A stretch of DNA of 64,000 nucleotides from positions 31,141 to 95,140 of the forward strand of contig NZ_CAMQZG010000005.1 of assembly GCF_947039605.1 (NCBI RefSeq), in the 5' to 3' direction. This document shows, piece after piece, positions 51,330 to 61,015 of the stretch; within the stretch, counting starts at the first letter, position 1, and every line of letters starts with the position of its first letter. Below the pieces are notes generated by a model. It saw only the letters and a list, made by a program, of their open reading frames with translations, was not told the origin of the DNA and ran no database searches. Both the position numbers and the translations under genes were made by a program. The DNA comes from an uncultured Clostridium sp. Lineage in GTDB: Bacteria; Bacillota; Clostridia; Clostridiales; Clostridiaceae.

Positions 51330-52193
51330 TTAAATTAAAAGTTCTGTAGTTATTGGTTCATCTATAATTATTTTCTTACCTCTAACTATTGGAGAATCTT
51401 TAAAATTGAAAGTTATAGTGTCAATATTTTTAGGCTCAATACCTAAAATGTTATCTACTGTAAATTTAAAATCTTCATATTCATCATTTTTATTAGTATA
51501 GGCATAAGTCATAATTATATTGAGGTCAAAATTAATAGTTACATTGCTTTTAAGATTAATTACAAATGAACTGAAAACTGAATTTTCCTCAAAAGTTATA
51601 GTATTAATATTAGTACCTAGAGTGGGAGCTTTAGCAGTTAAACTTATATTATTGTTAATATTTAAATCATCTACTATATAAGGTGAGGTGAATAAATAAA
51701 CTTTTAAAGTAAGTGAACTTTCATTAATGCTATGAGTTGCCTTAAAAATCAATCCTTTAGTAGAAAAACTACTTACTAGACGAGGGTCAGGTACAAGCTC
51801 AGTATTAATTTTAGTAAACTTAGTATCTAATATAGAATCTATAGACTCTATATTTAGTACATTTAAAACACCAGCACTTAAAGTTTGATAAGCTAAAACT
51901 ATTTCGTAAGCACCATAGTTAACTAAGCTTTCATTATTTATATAATTAAATTTTTGAAAAGTTAAATCAACATTTGTATCAAGTGGTATTGCATCAAACA
52001 AATTAACTTTAAATAAATGCAATACATCACTTGGGGTATAAGAAATAGATTTTCTATCACTTGATATAGTAGGGTTTGATAAAGTGAAACTTGGCAAAGA
52101 TTCTATTCTATCAAGTGGGTAATTTGGTCTTGCAAAGTAATCAATTGAAAATGCATTTAGATTACCTGCTTGATGCTCTATGATTAAATTAAT
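51330..52193 (-). pseudogene. 3' part of the giant Ig-like repeat gene, after an in-frame TGA
   Basis: This stretch is in the same frame as the gene ending at 52194. It is open without interruption from the codon after the TGA (NLIIEHQAGNLNAFSIDYFA onward) to the stop at 51330, about 287 residues. It contains another copy of the repeat type seen upstream (SYTPSDVLHLFKVNLFDAIP, parallel to VYTPDSVFDKLELTFDAAP). It has no ribosome binding site of its own; the first possible start is a TTG at 52097. It is best read as the detached C-terminal end of one original gene. Confidence 0.75.
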
Positions 52194-55100
52194 TCAAACT
52201 TTTGGTGTAGTCAGTTCTTTAGCATCAAGATTAGTTGTACCGATAGTTGCAAAATCATCAAGAACTGTAAATACTATAGCTTCTATATCAGCTACAGGAA
52301 TAGAAGTTGAGCTAGTAGTAGAATCAAGAGCAAAATTAAAAGTATAAACTCCGCTAGCATAAGTTATAGGTGAAACTGAAGGTGAAAGTGTTTTATTAGT
52401 ACTTGGGTCTTTACTTAATTTAAGAGCAAATTCAGCAAATACTTCATTACTTGCATCGCTAGTTACAGTATATGGCAATAAACCATTGGCAAAAGTACTA
52501 GGTGTAAATGATAAGCTGCCTATAGCAGTAGTTTTATCTATAATTTCATAAGGTGTTGGTGAAGCAATTTTTAATGTTAATGCTTCAGAATTTAGAGCTG
52601 TATCGGTAGTATGAGTAGCTACTAATTTTAAACCTTCAGCAGTAAATTCAGCAGTAGAAGAAGTAGCAGAAATAGCTAAACCATTAACTTTTGCAAATTC
52701 ACTTGCAAGAGTAAAATCAACTGCAGATACTTTTAAAAGTTCAATATTAGAATTCTCATCACTAGGTGTTAAAGTTAGTATTTGCTTTTTAGAAATTTTA
52801 TCATAAGATAAAGAACCTACAATATTATTATTTGGAGTAGGAGCAGCATCAAATGTTAACTCAAGTTTATCAAATACAGAATCGGGAGTATATACTATTT
52901 TAGTACCAGTAATTGTAGGTGTTGTGAAAATTATTTCATCTACAATATTACTGTCAAGTAAAGCTCCATCAAGATTATATTTAACTATTAAATCAGTATT
53001 TGTAGCACTAGTTTGGAAAGTAGAAGCTATAGTACTAGTGTTTATAGAATCTATAACATGGTTTAGAGTTGGAGTACCTTCAACTGTAGTGTATCCATTA
53101 TTAAATCCAAGTTCAATATTAACTATTTCATCTAAATTTAGAGAGCCACTACCTTTAGCAATAGATAAGATATAAGATCCATCAATTTCATTATAATTCA
53201 ATGAAGCATCACCTAAAGAAATATTAGTACTAGGATCAACCTTAACAGTTAATTTAAATGAGTTGAATAAAGGCTCTGCAGCATAATTAATTTCCCAAAG
53301 AGGCTTTTCAAGTGTACCAATTTTTATAATATTTAAAGATTCAAAACTTACAGTATTTATATCTGGATATTCATCTAAAGGCTTATTTATACTTGAGGCA
53401 TAGTTGATTACAAGGTTGGTACTAGATGTAGCAAAGTTTGAGATAAGACTTCCAACCTGTGGATATCTTGCATTTGCATCTACACCTCTGAAAATTTCTA
53501 CAGGTTTACCTGTTATATAATCAAGAGTTTTAAAGTGTTCTTGTAAAGTAGCTACGCTTAGAGTGAATTTATCATCTGGGAAGAAAATTTCTTCATTTGT
53601 ATTATTAAATTGAAGGAATAAAGTTTTATTTCCACCAGCTACAGTTTCTACATACATACCATTAAATTTTTCAGGGTCTACAAGTCTACCAACAGCACTT
53701 GCACTTCTATAATGACCACCATTTACAGATACTGAGTAATCTTTTCCAGCAAGTAAATAGTTTCCATATTTTTTAACTGCCTCGCTAAATTCAAGAGCAA
53801 ATATTGCAGCATCACTATGAAGATAGTAAAGGTAAGCTTTTTGAAGTGTAGGAATTGCATCATAATCAAGTTTTATAGCAATATTTTCAGCAACAGCAAA
53901 GATAGAGTTACCAAATAAATCTTCACCATTAGCTAAAAAGTAAAGTTTTTTTCCACCTACAAAGAAAGTATCTTCAGGGAAAGTAAGAGTAAATTGTTCA
54001 TTTGAATTTATAACAGCATCAATAGCTAATGTTCCATCAGTAAGAGTAAAAGCAGAAGCAGAAAGTGCTATAATTTCGTTGTGGATAGCAGAATATTTAA
54101 CTACAAGAGTTTCATTATTTACAACTGTAAATACAGCGTCTAATAAATCTATTTTCTCAGAAAGAACCTCTTCTAATGGGCAAACAAAGTTCAATACATT
54201 ATTAGAAAGATTTGTAAGATACTTAACCTCTTTTAATTCACAGTGACCAGCTTTAACTACAAGGTCATTAGGAATAAATCCTATGTCTTCAGGTTCACCA
54301 TCTATTAAAAAGTAATCTTTATTTAAGCAAATTCTTGCTATTGTATTTTCTTTTAAAGGCACAACATCAATACAATTATCAGCATTAAGAGGTACTTTAA
54401 TATTTTTTGTATTAGGAATATTAGGGTCTACAGGACAAGGTGAGTTTGCAATACCTTTTCCTAAAGTTATAGCATAGTTAGTATAGTCAGTTAAGCTATG
54501 AGAACCAGTAGAAGTCATAGGTTCATTAAATATTACAGCTATTTTATAACCTTCAGAATCAGCATCAAAACTGCTATGGTCAGTTAAATAAATTCCTTTT
54601 ATTGTTGGAGCAGACATATCTTTGATATGAAGTATTCCTGTATAAGGAATCATTACTGTTTTATAAGTGTTTTCCATATCTGATATATTAATTTCGTAAG
54701 TGAATCCAGGATATAAAATAGGCTCAGTTACAGAAATTTTAAGAGTAGTATTAGGTGATTGATTAACTCTCATTATTGTAGGATAAATTATTTCTTTGAT
54801 ACCATCTACAATTTTAAATATTTCAAAGAAGTTAGAAATATCACCAGATAGGTCCATCATAGAATCTGTAAATTCTATATCAATAATAGTTTCTAATCCT
54901 TCCTTAGTAGTTTCACCTTGTTTTAAAGATATAACTTCAGGAGGGACAGCTACTACAGGGATTGTTGTGCTATATGGAGTTGTAGTATAACCACAAGCAT
55001 CTGTGATACTTCCAATTTCAACAAAGACTTCATCACCTACATCAAGTGCATGGTCAGTTGAAAGTTTGCAAAGAAGTATATTATAAGAATTTTCATATCT

Positions 55101-56357
55101 TGAGATATTTTCTGGTTTAGTACCATTAATCGTGATTATATTTTTCCCGTGATCATGTTGGCAAAGAACTGCCTTATCATAAGTTATAAGAATTTCATCT
55201 TTAGATAAAGCTACAACATCTGTAATAATAGCTTTTGTAGCAAGTTTATCTATAGGTGATAACTCTCTAACTATAGGGAACGGGTTTTTATTAGTATCAA
55301 GTATTCTAAGATTACCAGGATAATCAGGGAATGTTTTAGCATAATTTATAATAAGTTGATGAGTATCACCAGTTGGAAGACTATAATGGTCAAACTGTAT
55401 TTGAATTCTTCTATTATCTTTAGATACAGTTGTAGTAACATCGCCACCAGAAAAATACCCAAGCCAGTCTATTGGCTTATCAGCAGGCTCATACAAAGTA
55501 CCTTCATCATCACTACCAAAATATCTAAAATAGTAGTTAACAAGAACAGAACGTTCGCTAGGTGTAGCATTTATATATTGATCTTGATAAAAAGTATAAG
55601 CAGAATTAATTGAATCATAAGTTGAAGTAGTTTGATACTCAGAAGTATCAATATTTCTAGTTAAAGGAATGCTTAATTTATCGTCTAAAGAAAGATCAAG
55701 ATATATAGGAGTAAAAGGTAGTAAAATTTCAGTAGAAACTGAAGGAGTACTCAATTGAGTTACAGGTAGTAATGCTTCATCATTAGTTGAATCTTCTATA
55801 CCATCAGAATCTGTAGCAAATTTATAGAAAAGAGAATTCTCACCAACTTGTTTCTTATAAAAATATTGAGTAGGAGTATTAGAATCTTTTAAGATAATAT
55901 TTGCTTTATCTGTAAAGAATAAAGGGTGTCTATTAAAATAATCTTGACCAAAATCAAAGTTAGCCTCAAGATTTTGAACAGGTTCATCAAATAATATTTC
56001 AATAATTCTATCACCGATAGAATTAACATGAACATTTTCTTTGATAAGAGCAGGTACATTACTAGAGTCAGAAGAAACTATATCTTCCTCTACTAACTCA
56101 GTACCCTCATAGATTCTAATAGTAAAATTAGTTACTTCATCTTTAACATTTACTATTTTAAGAGTTCTAGTAGTATTATCATCATACTTAGCTACATTAT
56201 ATAGAGTTTCAGATGCAAGTTCACAACAAGTACAAGTATCAGCAACTACAAGTTTGGTATCATCAGTAAAACCATCAACATATTCAACATTGAAATAAGC
56301 ATCACCATTAATATTACCAATATAAGTTAAGGTAAGTTTATTAATTATTTCTTCCAT
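52194..56357 (-). CDS. Giant Ig-like repeat protein, ends at an in-frame TGA
   Basis: The product has 1387 residues up to the TGA. It is Thr/Ser/Asp/Asn-rich with many beta-strand repeats resembling SbsA/Big_5-type Ig-like domains (IITDVVALSKDEILITYDKA; PTIKGIYLTDHSSFDADSEG). The last 450 residues hold a second repeat type. The N-terminal region has a Cys cluster (CTCC near residue 42). There is no signal peptide, sortase motif or membrane anchor, so a cytosolic, phage-like or spore-surface location is possible. AAGGAGG precedes the ATG at 56357. Reading continues in the same frame after the stop to 51330. Confidence 0.8.
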   Translation of the reverse strand: MEEIINKLTLTYIGNINGDAYFNVEYVDGFTDDTKLVVADTCTCCELASETLYNVAKYDDNTTRTLKIVNVKDEVTNFTIRIYEGTELVEEDIVSSDSSNVPALIKENVHVNSIGDRIIEILFDEPVQNLEANFDFGQDYFNRHPLFFTDKANIILKDSNTPTQYFYKKQVGENSLFYKFATDSDGIEDSTNDEALLPVTQLSTPSVSTEILLPFTPIYLDLSLDDKLSIPLTRNIDTSEYQTTSTYDSINSAYTFYQDQYINATPSERSVLVNYYFRYFGSDDEGTLYEPADKPIDWLGYFSGGDVTTTVSKDNRRIQIQFDHYSLPTGDTHQLIINYAKTFPDYPGNLRILDTNKNPFPIVRELSPIDKLATKAIITDVVALSKDEILITYDKAVLCQHDHGKNIITINGTKPENISRYENSYNILLCKLSTDHALDVGDEVFVEIGSITDACGYTTTPYSTTIPVVAVPPEVISLKQGETTKEGLETIIDIEFTDSMMDLSGDISNFFEIFKIVDGIKEIIYPTIMRVNQSPNTTLKISVTEPILYPGFTYEINISDMENTYKTVMIPYTGILHIKDMSAPTIKGIYLTDHSSFDADSEGYKIAVIFNEPMTSTGSHSLTDYTNYAITLGKGIANSPCPVDPNIPNTKNIKVPLNADNCIDVVPLKENTIARICLNKDYFLIDGEPEDIGFIPNDLVVKAGHCELKEVKYLTNLSNNVLNFVCPLEEVLSEKIDLLDAVFTVVNNETLVVKYSAIHNEIIALSASAFTLTDGTLAIDAVINSNEQFTLTFPEDTFFVGGKKLYFLANGEDLFGNSIFAVAENIAIKLDYDAIPTLQKAYLYYLHSDAAIFALEFSEAVKKYGNYLLAGKDYSVSVNGGHYRSASAVGRLVDPEKFNGMYVETVAGGNKTLFLQFNNTNEEIFFPDDKFTLSVATLQEHFKTLDYITGKPVEIFRGVDANARYPQVGSLISNFATSSTNLVINYASSINKPLDEYPDINTVSFESLNIIKIGTLEKPLWEINYAAEPLFNSFKLTVKVDPSTNISLGDASLNYNEIDGSYILSIAKGSGSLNLDEIVNIELGFNNGYTTVEGTPTLNHVIDSINTSTIASTFQTSATNTDLIVKYNLDGALLDSNIVDEIIFTTPTITGTKIVYTPDSVFDKLELTFDAAPTPNNNIVGSLSYDKISKKQILTLTPSDENSNIELLKVSAVDFTLASEFAKVNGLAISATSSTAEFTAEGLKLVATHTTDTALNSEALTLKIASPTPYEIIDKTTAIGSLSFTPSTFANGLLPYTVTSDASNEVFAEFALKLSKDPSTNKTLSPSVSPITYASGVYTFNFALDSTTSSTSIPVADIEAIVFTVLDDFATIGTTNLDAKELTTPKV

Positions 56358-56749
56358 TAAGGAAACCTCCTTGTAAATCATATTTAATTTTTTATCAATA
56401 ATTATAAGAAGTACTTTTATAACATTTAAAGTTCTTTACTAATTAATTTAGGTGAAGTTAAGACCATGTTAATTTTCAAGAATTAATCAAATATAAGTAA
56501 ATTTGAGTAACTTTACTTTCAAAGTTGATATAAGGTTTTTCTTATACAATATAGTATGAGAGAGTTCAGTATGTGTGAATGATTATAACTTAACTTATTA
56601 AAATTATTTAAATGCTACTTTCGTTTTCAAAAACCAAAAAAATTTGAGATTTACTTATTTTATGGAAAAAGATATTATATAATGATAATATAAGCTGTAA
56701 TAATAAAGAGATTTTTTAAGTACAGTATTTAGAAAAAAGAGGTGTGAAT
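56358..56749. other. Divergent intergenic region
   Basis: This stretch of 390 AT-rich bases holds the leaders of two divergent genes, the giant repeat gene and glcT. I see no further gene, no clear RNA motif and no convincing consensus promoter. Confidence 0.4.
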
Positions 56750-57610
56750 ATGATAAGGGAGTTAAGTAGTAGCTACAATGTTATAAAAGCATTTAATAAC
56801 AATGTTGTTTCGGTAGAATTTGACGGGAAAGAAAGCATTCTGTTTGGTAAGGGAATAGGATTTGGCAAAAAAACAGGAGATAGAATAGATAAAGGTACAG
56901 AATTTGAAAAAATATTTTTTATAGAAGATGAGCAAAATATAAAAAATTTCAATGAGTTAGTTAGTAGGAATGATGATAAGTTCGTAGGGCTTTGTGAGGA
57001 ACTTATTTGTGAGATATCTAATGAACTTAAAGAAGAACTTAGTGAGAACATACACATAGGACTCATAGACCATGTATCAATTGCTATAAAAAGACTTGCA
57101 GAAGGTGAAGTTATAGAAAACCCTTTTCTTGTAGAAATAGAAACTTTATATGCTCAAGAATTTGGACTAGCTAAAGAGATGGCAGTTAAATTAGAAATAG
57201 AAACAGGAGTTTTCATTCCAGATGGAGAAGTAGGTCTTATAGCACTTCATATTCATTCAGCTAGAAATAACGGAAAGCTTTCTAACACAATTAAGTATGC
57301 ATATATAGGAAATTCAGTAGTTGAAACAGTTGAAGATTTAATGGAAATTGAGATCGACAGAAAGAGTTTAGATTATGCAAGATTTTTAACACATTTAAGA
57401 TTTGCTATGGAAAGAATTTTAAAAAATGTAAAAATAGAAAATGATTTTTTAGATTTAATAAAAATAAAGTATAGAAAGTCATATAAAGTTGCAAAGGAAG
57501 TTGCAAAGATAATGGAAGAATCATTAGACAAAAAAGTTAACAATGATGAGATAGCATATATAGCTATGCATATTCAAAGATTTCTAAAGAGTTATAATAA
57601 TAGAGCCTAA
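56750..57610 (+). CDS. glcT: PTS transcription antiterminator, GlcT/BglG family
   Basis: The product has 286 residues. An N-terminal RNA-binding CAT domain (1-60, NVVSVEFDGKESILFGKGIG) is followed by two PRD domains with the phosphorylatable His positions (DHVSIAIKRL, ALHIHSARNN, LTHLRFAMERI and AMHIQRF). It binds RAT sequences in nascent mRNA to prevent termination when sugar is present. Its likely targets are next door, since both PTS transport genes have terminator leaders. The ATG at 56750 follows AGAGGTGTG. Confidence 0.9.
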   Translation: MIRELSSSYNVIKAFNNNVVSVEFDGKESILFGKGIGFGKKTGDRIDKGTEFEKIFFIEDEQNIKNFNELVSRNDDKFVGLCEELICEISNELKEELSENIHIGLIDHVSIAIKRLAEGEVIENPFLVEIETLYAQEFGLAKEMAVKLEIETGVFIPDGEVGLIALHIHSARNNGKLSNTIKYAYIGNSVVETVEDLMEIEIDRKSLDYARFLTHLRFAMERILKNVKIENDFLDLIKIKYRKSYKVAKEVAKIMEESLDKKVNNDEIAYIAMHIQRFLKSYNNRA

Positions 57611-57629
57611 TTAATTAGAAAGCATAGAA

Positions 57630-57682
57630 GAAATTATATGTATAAAGATTTGTTTGAAAATCTTTTTACATATAATTTTATC
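57630..57682 (+). terminator. Terminator of glcT
   Basis: Two stacked stems (AATTATATGT with ACATATAATT, and AAAGATTT with AAATCTTT) end in TTTAT. The hairpin is AT-rich. Confidence 0.6.
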
Positions 57683-57707
57683 CGTGTTTTTTTTATTTTA
57701 ATTATAA

Positions 57708-57740
57708 AAAAAGACAAAGGATAAATCCTTTGTCTGTAGT
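57708..57740 (-). terminator. Terminator of crr
   Basis: AGACAAAGGAT pairs with ATCCTTTGTCT. The T run is on the minus strand, just past the EIIA stop codon. Confidence 0.88.
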
Positions 57741-57748
57741 TTCAATAA

Positions 57749-58225
57749 TTACATTTTATAGTTTACTACTGCATCAATACCAGCTTTTACAGTTTGTCCA
57801 ATAATAGGAGTTATTGATTTAACTGTATCTGGGTTTGTTATTAATATAGGAGTTATTAGTGATAATCCAGCAGCTTCTATAAGAGCTCTATCAATTTTGA
57901 TTATTGGAGTACCGGCTTTAACTTGTGCCCCAGCTTCTATTAATCTTTCAAAACCTTTACCATCAAGACCAACAGTATCAATTCCTATGTGTACTAATAA
58001 TTCAATTCCACCATCAAGAGTCATAGCAAAAGCATGATTTGTTTTAAATATTAAACTAAGCTCTCCATCACAAGGTGCAACTATTATATCTCCAGTAGGG
58101 TCTATAGCAATTCCATCTCCAGCCATTTTTTGAGCAAAAACAGGATCAGGTACATTAGCTAAATCTATTGTAGTACCATCTATTGCAGCAACTAATTTTA
58201 ATTCTTTCTTTAAAAATCCAAACAT
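57749..58225 (-). CDS. crr: PTS glucose-type EIIA protein
   Basis: The product has 158 residues and carries the phosphate from HPr to EIIB. The active-site His is H79 in ELLVHIGIDTV, with H64 in KTNHAFAM as the second site His. APCDGELS and VKAGTPI complete the family pattern. It is a separate EIIA gene, and the adjacent EIIC-EIIB-EIIB protein lacks an EIIA domain, so they are natural partners. Transcription is divergent from ptsG. A leader terminator with a RAT-like element lies upstream. Confidence 0.93.
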   Translation of the reverse strand: MFGFLKKELKLVAAIDGTTIDLANVPDPVFAQKMAGDGIAIDPTGDIIVAPCDGELSLIFKTNHAFAMTLDGGIELLVHIGIDTVGLDGKGFERLIEAGAQVKAGTPIIKIDRALIEAAGLSLITPILITNPDTVKSITPIIGQTVKAGIDAVVNYKM

Positions 58226-58323
58226 AATATCTCCCAGTATCTATGTAGCTAAACACTAGGATTTTCACATCCCTTCGTTATTTAATTTATATTTAATTTA
58301 TTTATTTTCTAAAATTTTATATT

Positions 58324-58377
58324 AAAAAAGGCATAAGTATCCCGAAAGAACTTATGCCTGACTAAACAGTAACACGT
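58324..58377 (-). promoter_or_regulatory. RAT antiterminator/terminator leader of crr
   Basis: On the minus strand a terminator hairpin (AGGCATAAGT with ACTTATGCCT, then TTTTTT, at 58359-58324) lies 100 bases before the EIIA gene. The 28 bases at 58377-58350 (minus strand) begin ACGTGTTACTG and run into CAGGCATAAGT. That matches the RAT element recognised by GlcT-type antiterminators and overlaps the terminator's first arm, so the two folds are mutually exclusive. Confidence 0.7.
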
Positions 58378-58504
58378 CACCATTATTATATTTTATTTCA
58401 TGTTTTTTGTCAAATATAATGAGGAATTATTTTATTAAATTAAACTTACATATATATAAATTAAATATCACTATACTATTTAAAGTTACTTAAATGTAAT
58501 CATA

Positions 58505-58533
58505 TTGACATTTATCGAAATTTGTATTATTAT
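58505..58533 (+). promoter_or_regulatory. Promoter of ptsG
   Basis: TTGACA (58505-58510), a 17-base spacer and TATTAT (58528-58533) lie ahead of the leader terminator. Confidence 0.65.
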
Positions 58534-58570
58534 TTAGTTAAGAAAACAAATTAAATATTTTATTTTTTAA

Positions 58571-58655
58571 GGCGTGCAACCATTTGGGCATAAGCTGAAA
58601 AAGATAGTATACATTCAGTAGAGTGTATCTTATCTTTTTCAGCTTTTTTTATTTT
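58571..58655 (+). promoter_or_regulatory. RAT-like element and leader terminator of ptsG
   Basis: A 15-bp terminator stem (58592-58606 with 58631-58645, T7) lies 80 bases before the EIIC gene. GCGTGCAACCATTTGGGCAT begins just before it at 58572 and overlaps its first arm. It shares CGTG and GGCATAAG with the crr RAT, but the apical stem pairs differ. Confidence 0.6.
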
Positions 58656-58736
58656 AAAAAGTTGGTGCAATAATAAAATTATTCAGGAACAGAAGAAGGT
58701 AATAAAAAATTAGTTACTAAAGAGGAGGGGAAGTTG

Positions 58737-60449
58737 ATGAAAAAGCAACTTGATAGTATTTTAGGATTTTTACAAAAGATAGGAAAATCAATAATGGTTC
58801 CAATAGCAGTAATGCCAGCTCTTGGTTTATTACTAAGACTTGGAGATACTGATTTATTAAATATACCATGGCTTAAAGCTGCTGGTGGAGCAGCCTTTGG
58901 TACAAATATGGCAATGCTTTTTGCAGTAGGTATTGGATTTGGATTGTCTAAAGAAAGTAATGGAGTTGGTGGACTTGCAGGGCTATTAGGTTACTTAGTA
59001 ATGACTAGCGTAGCAAAAACATTTAATGCTTCAATAAATATGGGGGTATTTGGTGGAATACTTGCAGGGGTAGTTGGAGGTCTTCTATATAATAAATTCC
59101 ATAACATAAGAGTTCCAGCAGTACTTGGATTCTTTGGAGGAAAAAGATTTGTTCCAATTATTACTTCAGCAGTATGTGTTCTTTTAGGATTATTCTTTGG
59201 ATATGTTTGGCCTATGGTTCAAAATGGCTTAAACGATTTTGCAGTTTTAATGACAGATGCAGGATGGATGGGAGCAGGAATATATGGCTTCTTAAATAGA
59301 TTACTTATACCAATAGGTTTACATCATGTATTAAATACAGTAGTTTGGTTCCAACTTGGAACGTTTACAACAGCTGGTGGGGTGGCAGTTACAGGAGATA
59401 TTTCAAGATTCTTAGCAGGTGATCCTACAGCAGGGGTTTATACAGCTGGGTTCTACCCAATAGTTATGTTTGGTTTACCTTCAGCTTGTTTAGCAATGTA
59501 TACAATGGCTAAAAAAAGTAAGAAGAAACAAGTTGGTGGTATGTTCTTATCACTTGCTTTAACAGCTTTCATAACAGGTATTACAGAGCCAATAGAATTT
59601 ACATTTATGTTTTTATCACCAGTATTATATTTCTTCCATGCGATACTTACAGGGGTATCAATGGCAGTAGCATATGCACTTAATATTCATTTAGCATTTA
59701 GTTTCTCAAGTGGACTTATGGATTATCTTTTATACTTTGGTAAAGGTAAAAATGCAATATTACTACTTATAATGGGTGCGGTAGCATTTGTAGTATATTA
59801 CTTCTTATTTGTATTCTTCATTAAAAAGTTTGATTTAAAAACTCCAGGTAGAGAAGATGATGATATATTTGAAGGTGCTGGAACAACAGAAGAGAGTGCT
59901 TCAAAAGATAATAGTTTAACAGCTATAGCAAATGGTATATTAAAAGCTATAGGTGGAAAAGCAAATATTGAAGTTCTTGATAACTGCGTTACAAGACTTA
60001 GACTTACACTTAAAGATGTTTCAATAATAGATGAAGCTAAAATTAAATCTCTTGGTTCTAAAGGGATAATGAAACTTGGATCAAATAATGTACAAATAAT
60101 AATGGGTACACTTGCAGATCCAATAGCAGCAGAGATGAAAGATATCGTAAGTGGCAAAATTAAGGTTGAAGAAGTAGCAGAAAAACCAAAAGTTAGAGCT
60201 AAAAAAGATGGATTAGCTGGAATAGCAGAGGGATTATTAGAAGCAATAGGTGGTAAAGAAAATATCGAAGTTCTTGATAACTGTGTTACAAGACTTAGAC
60301 TTACACTTAAAGATGCTTCAATAATAGATGAACCTAGAATAAAAGCTCTAGGTGCAAAAGGGATAATGAAGCTTGGATCAAATAATGTACAGATAATAAT
60401 GGGTACACTTGCAGATCCAATAGCAGGAGAAATGAAAAAATTAGTTTAA
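58737..60449 (+). CDS. ptsG: PTS EIICBB permease, glucose/N-acetylglucosamine type, with duplicated EIIB
   Basis: The product has 570 residues. An EIIC membrane domain (about 1-370; motif GITEPIEFTFMF) is followed by two EIIB domains, each with the phosphorylated Cys in NCVTRLRL (C417 and C516, 99 residues apart). The two EIIB copies are almost identical at the protein level and highly similar in DNA, so the duplication is recent or maintained by conversion. It takes up and phosphorylates a hexose; glucose versus GlcNAc cannot be settled from motifs. AGGAGGGG precedes the ATG at 58737. Confidence 0.93.
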   Translation: MKKQLDSILGFLQKIGKSIMVPIAVMPALGLLLRLGDTDLLNIPWLKAAGGAAFGTNMAMLFAVGIGFGLSKESNGVGGLAGLLGYLVMTSVAKTFNASINMGVFGGILAGVVGGLLYNKFHNIRVPAVLGFFGGKRFVPIITSAVCVLLGLFFGYVWPMVQNGLNDFAVLMTDAGWMGAGIYGFLNRLLIPIGLHHVLNTVVWFQLGTFTTAGGVAVTGDISRFLAGDPTAGVYTAGFYPIVMFGLPSACLAMYTMAKKSKKKQVGGMFLSLALTAFITGITEPIEFTFMFLSPVLYFFHAILTGVSMAVAYALNIHLAFSFSSGLMDYLLYFGKGKNAILLLIMGAVAFVVYYFLFVFFIKKFDLKTPGREDDDIFEGAGTTEESASKDNSLTAIANGILKAIGGKANIEVLDNCVTRLRLTLKDVSIIDEAKIKSLGSKGIMKLGSNNVQIIMGTLADPIAAEMKDIVSGKIKVEEVAEKPKVRAKKDGLAGIAEGLLEAIGGKENIEVLDNCVTRLRLTLKDASIIDEPRIKALGAKGIMKLGSNNVQIIMGTLADPIAGEMKKLV

Positions 60450-60459
60450 GATAATCAGA

Positions 60460-60512
60460 AAGTGCTTTATATCAAGGAATTATTTCCAAAGGTATAAGGC
60501 ATTTTTTTATTA
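60460..60512 (+). terminator. Probable terminator of ptsG
   Basis: An imperfect stem (AAGTGC-TTATA with TATAAGGCATTT) has a large loop and ends in T7. Confidence 0.5.
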
Positions 60513-60533
60513 ATGCACTATTAATTTTGCTAG

Positions 60534-60743
60534 CTAGTTCATCGCTAAATTTCCCTTTTGGACCATATTTAAGACATTTTGGGATTTATCTAAGGTATAG
60601 TCTAAATCTATACGTTTTAACTCTCTAGAAATAGTTGAATGATTTGGATTTGAAATGTTAGCTGTTTCTCTTATAGAGCAACAGCTATTGTTTAAGACTT
60701 CTATTTTTCCTCGTTCAATTGTGTTAAGATTTTTATAGTTCAT
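60534..60743 (-). pseudogene. IS30-family transposase, N-terminal fragment
   Basis: The 69 residues correspond to the HTH start of IS30 transposases (KNLNTIERGKIEVL, then NPNHSTISRELKR). The DDE catalytic domain is absent and there is no matching continuation nearby. It is a dead remnant. Confidence 0.75.
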
Positions 60744-61010
60744 ATTTTAATACTCCTTAGTGTGTAGTTTTGTTCGCAACTTTATCATATACTATTGAGA
60801 TTACATATGGACTTTTTTTCGTATTGCAGTTGATTATACAATCTATTTTATATAGAGAATTTGTTAGGAAAATAGGGTTTAGCGATATTATAAAAAATAT
60901 TTAAATGTGGTGGATAATTTTTGATGTTGCGGAAAGTAAGAAAATACTAGGTATAAATTTTAGAAAAATAAGCAATCTTTAACCTGAATTATTCACCGAA
61001 TTTATTTTCC
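60744..61010. other. Intergenic region between transposon remnants
   Basis: AT-rich, no gene seen. It lies between the IS30 fragment and the left end of the IS200-like element. Confidence 0.4.
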
Positions 61011-61015
61011 ATGCG

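Noticed and set aside
52194..52196. In-frame TGA considered as a selenocysteine codon
   Set aside because: The position is in a structural repeat region with no redox motif, no selenocysteine-insertion hairpin is evident just downstream, and no selenoprotein machinery is in the window.
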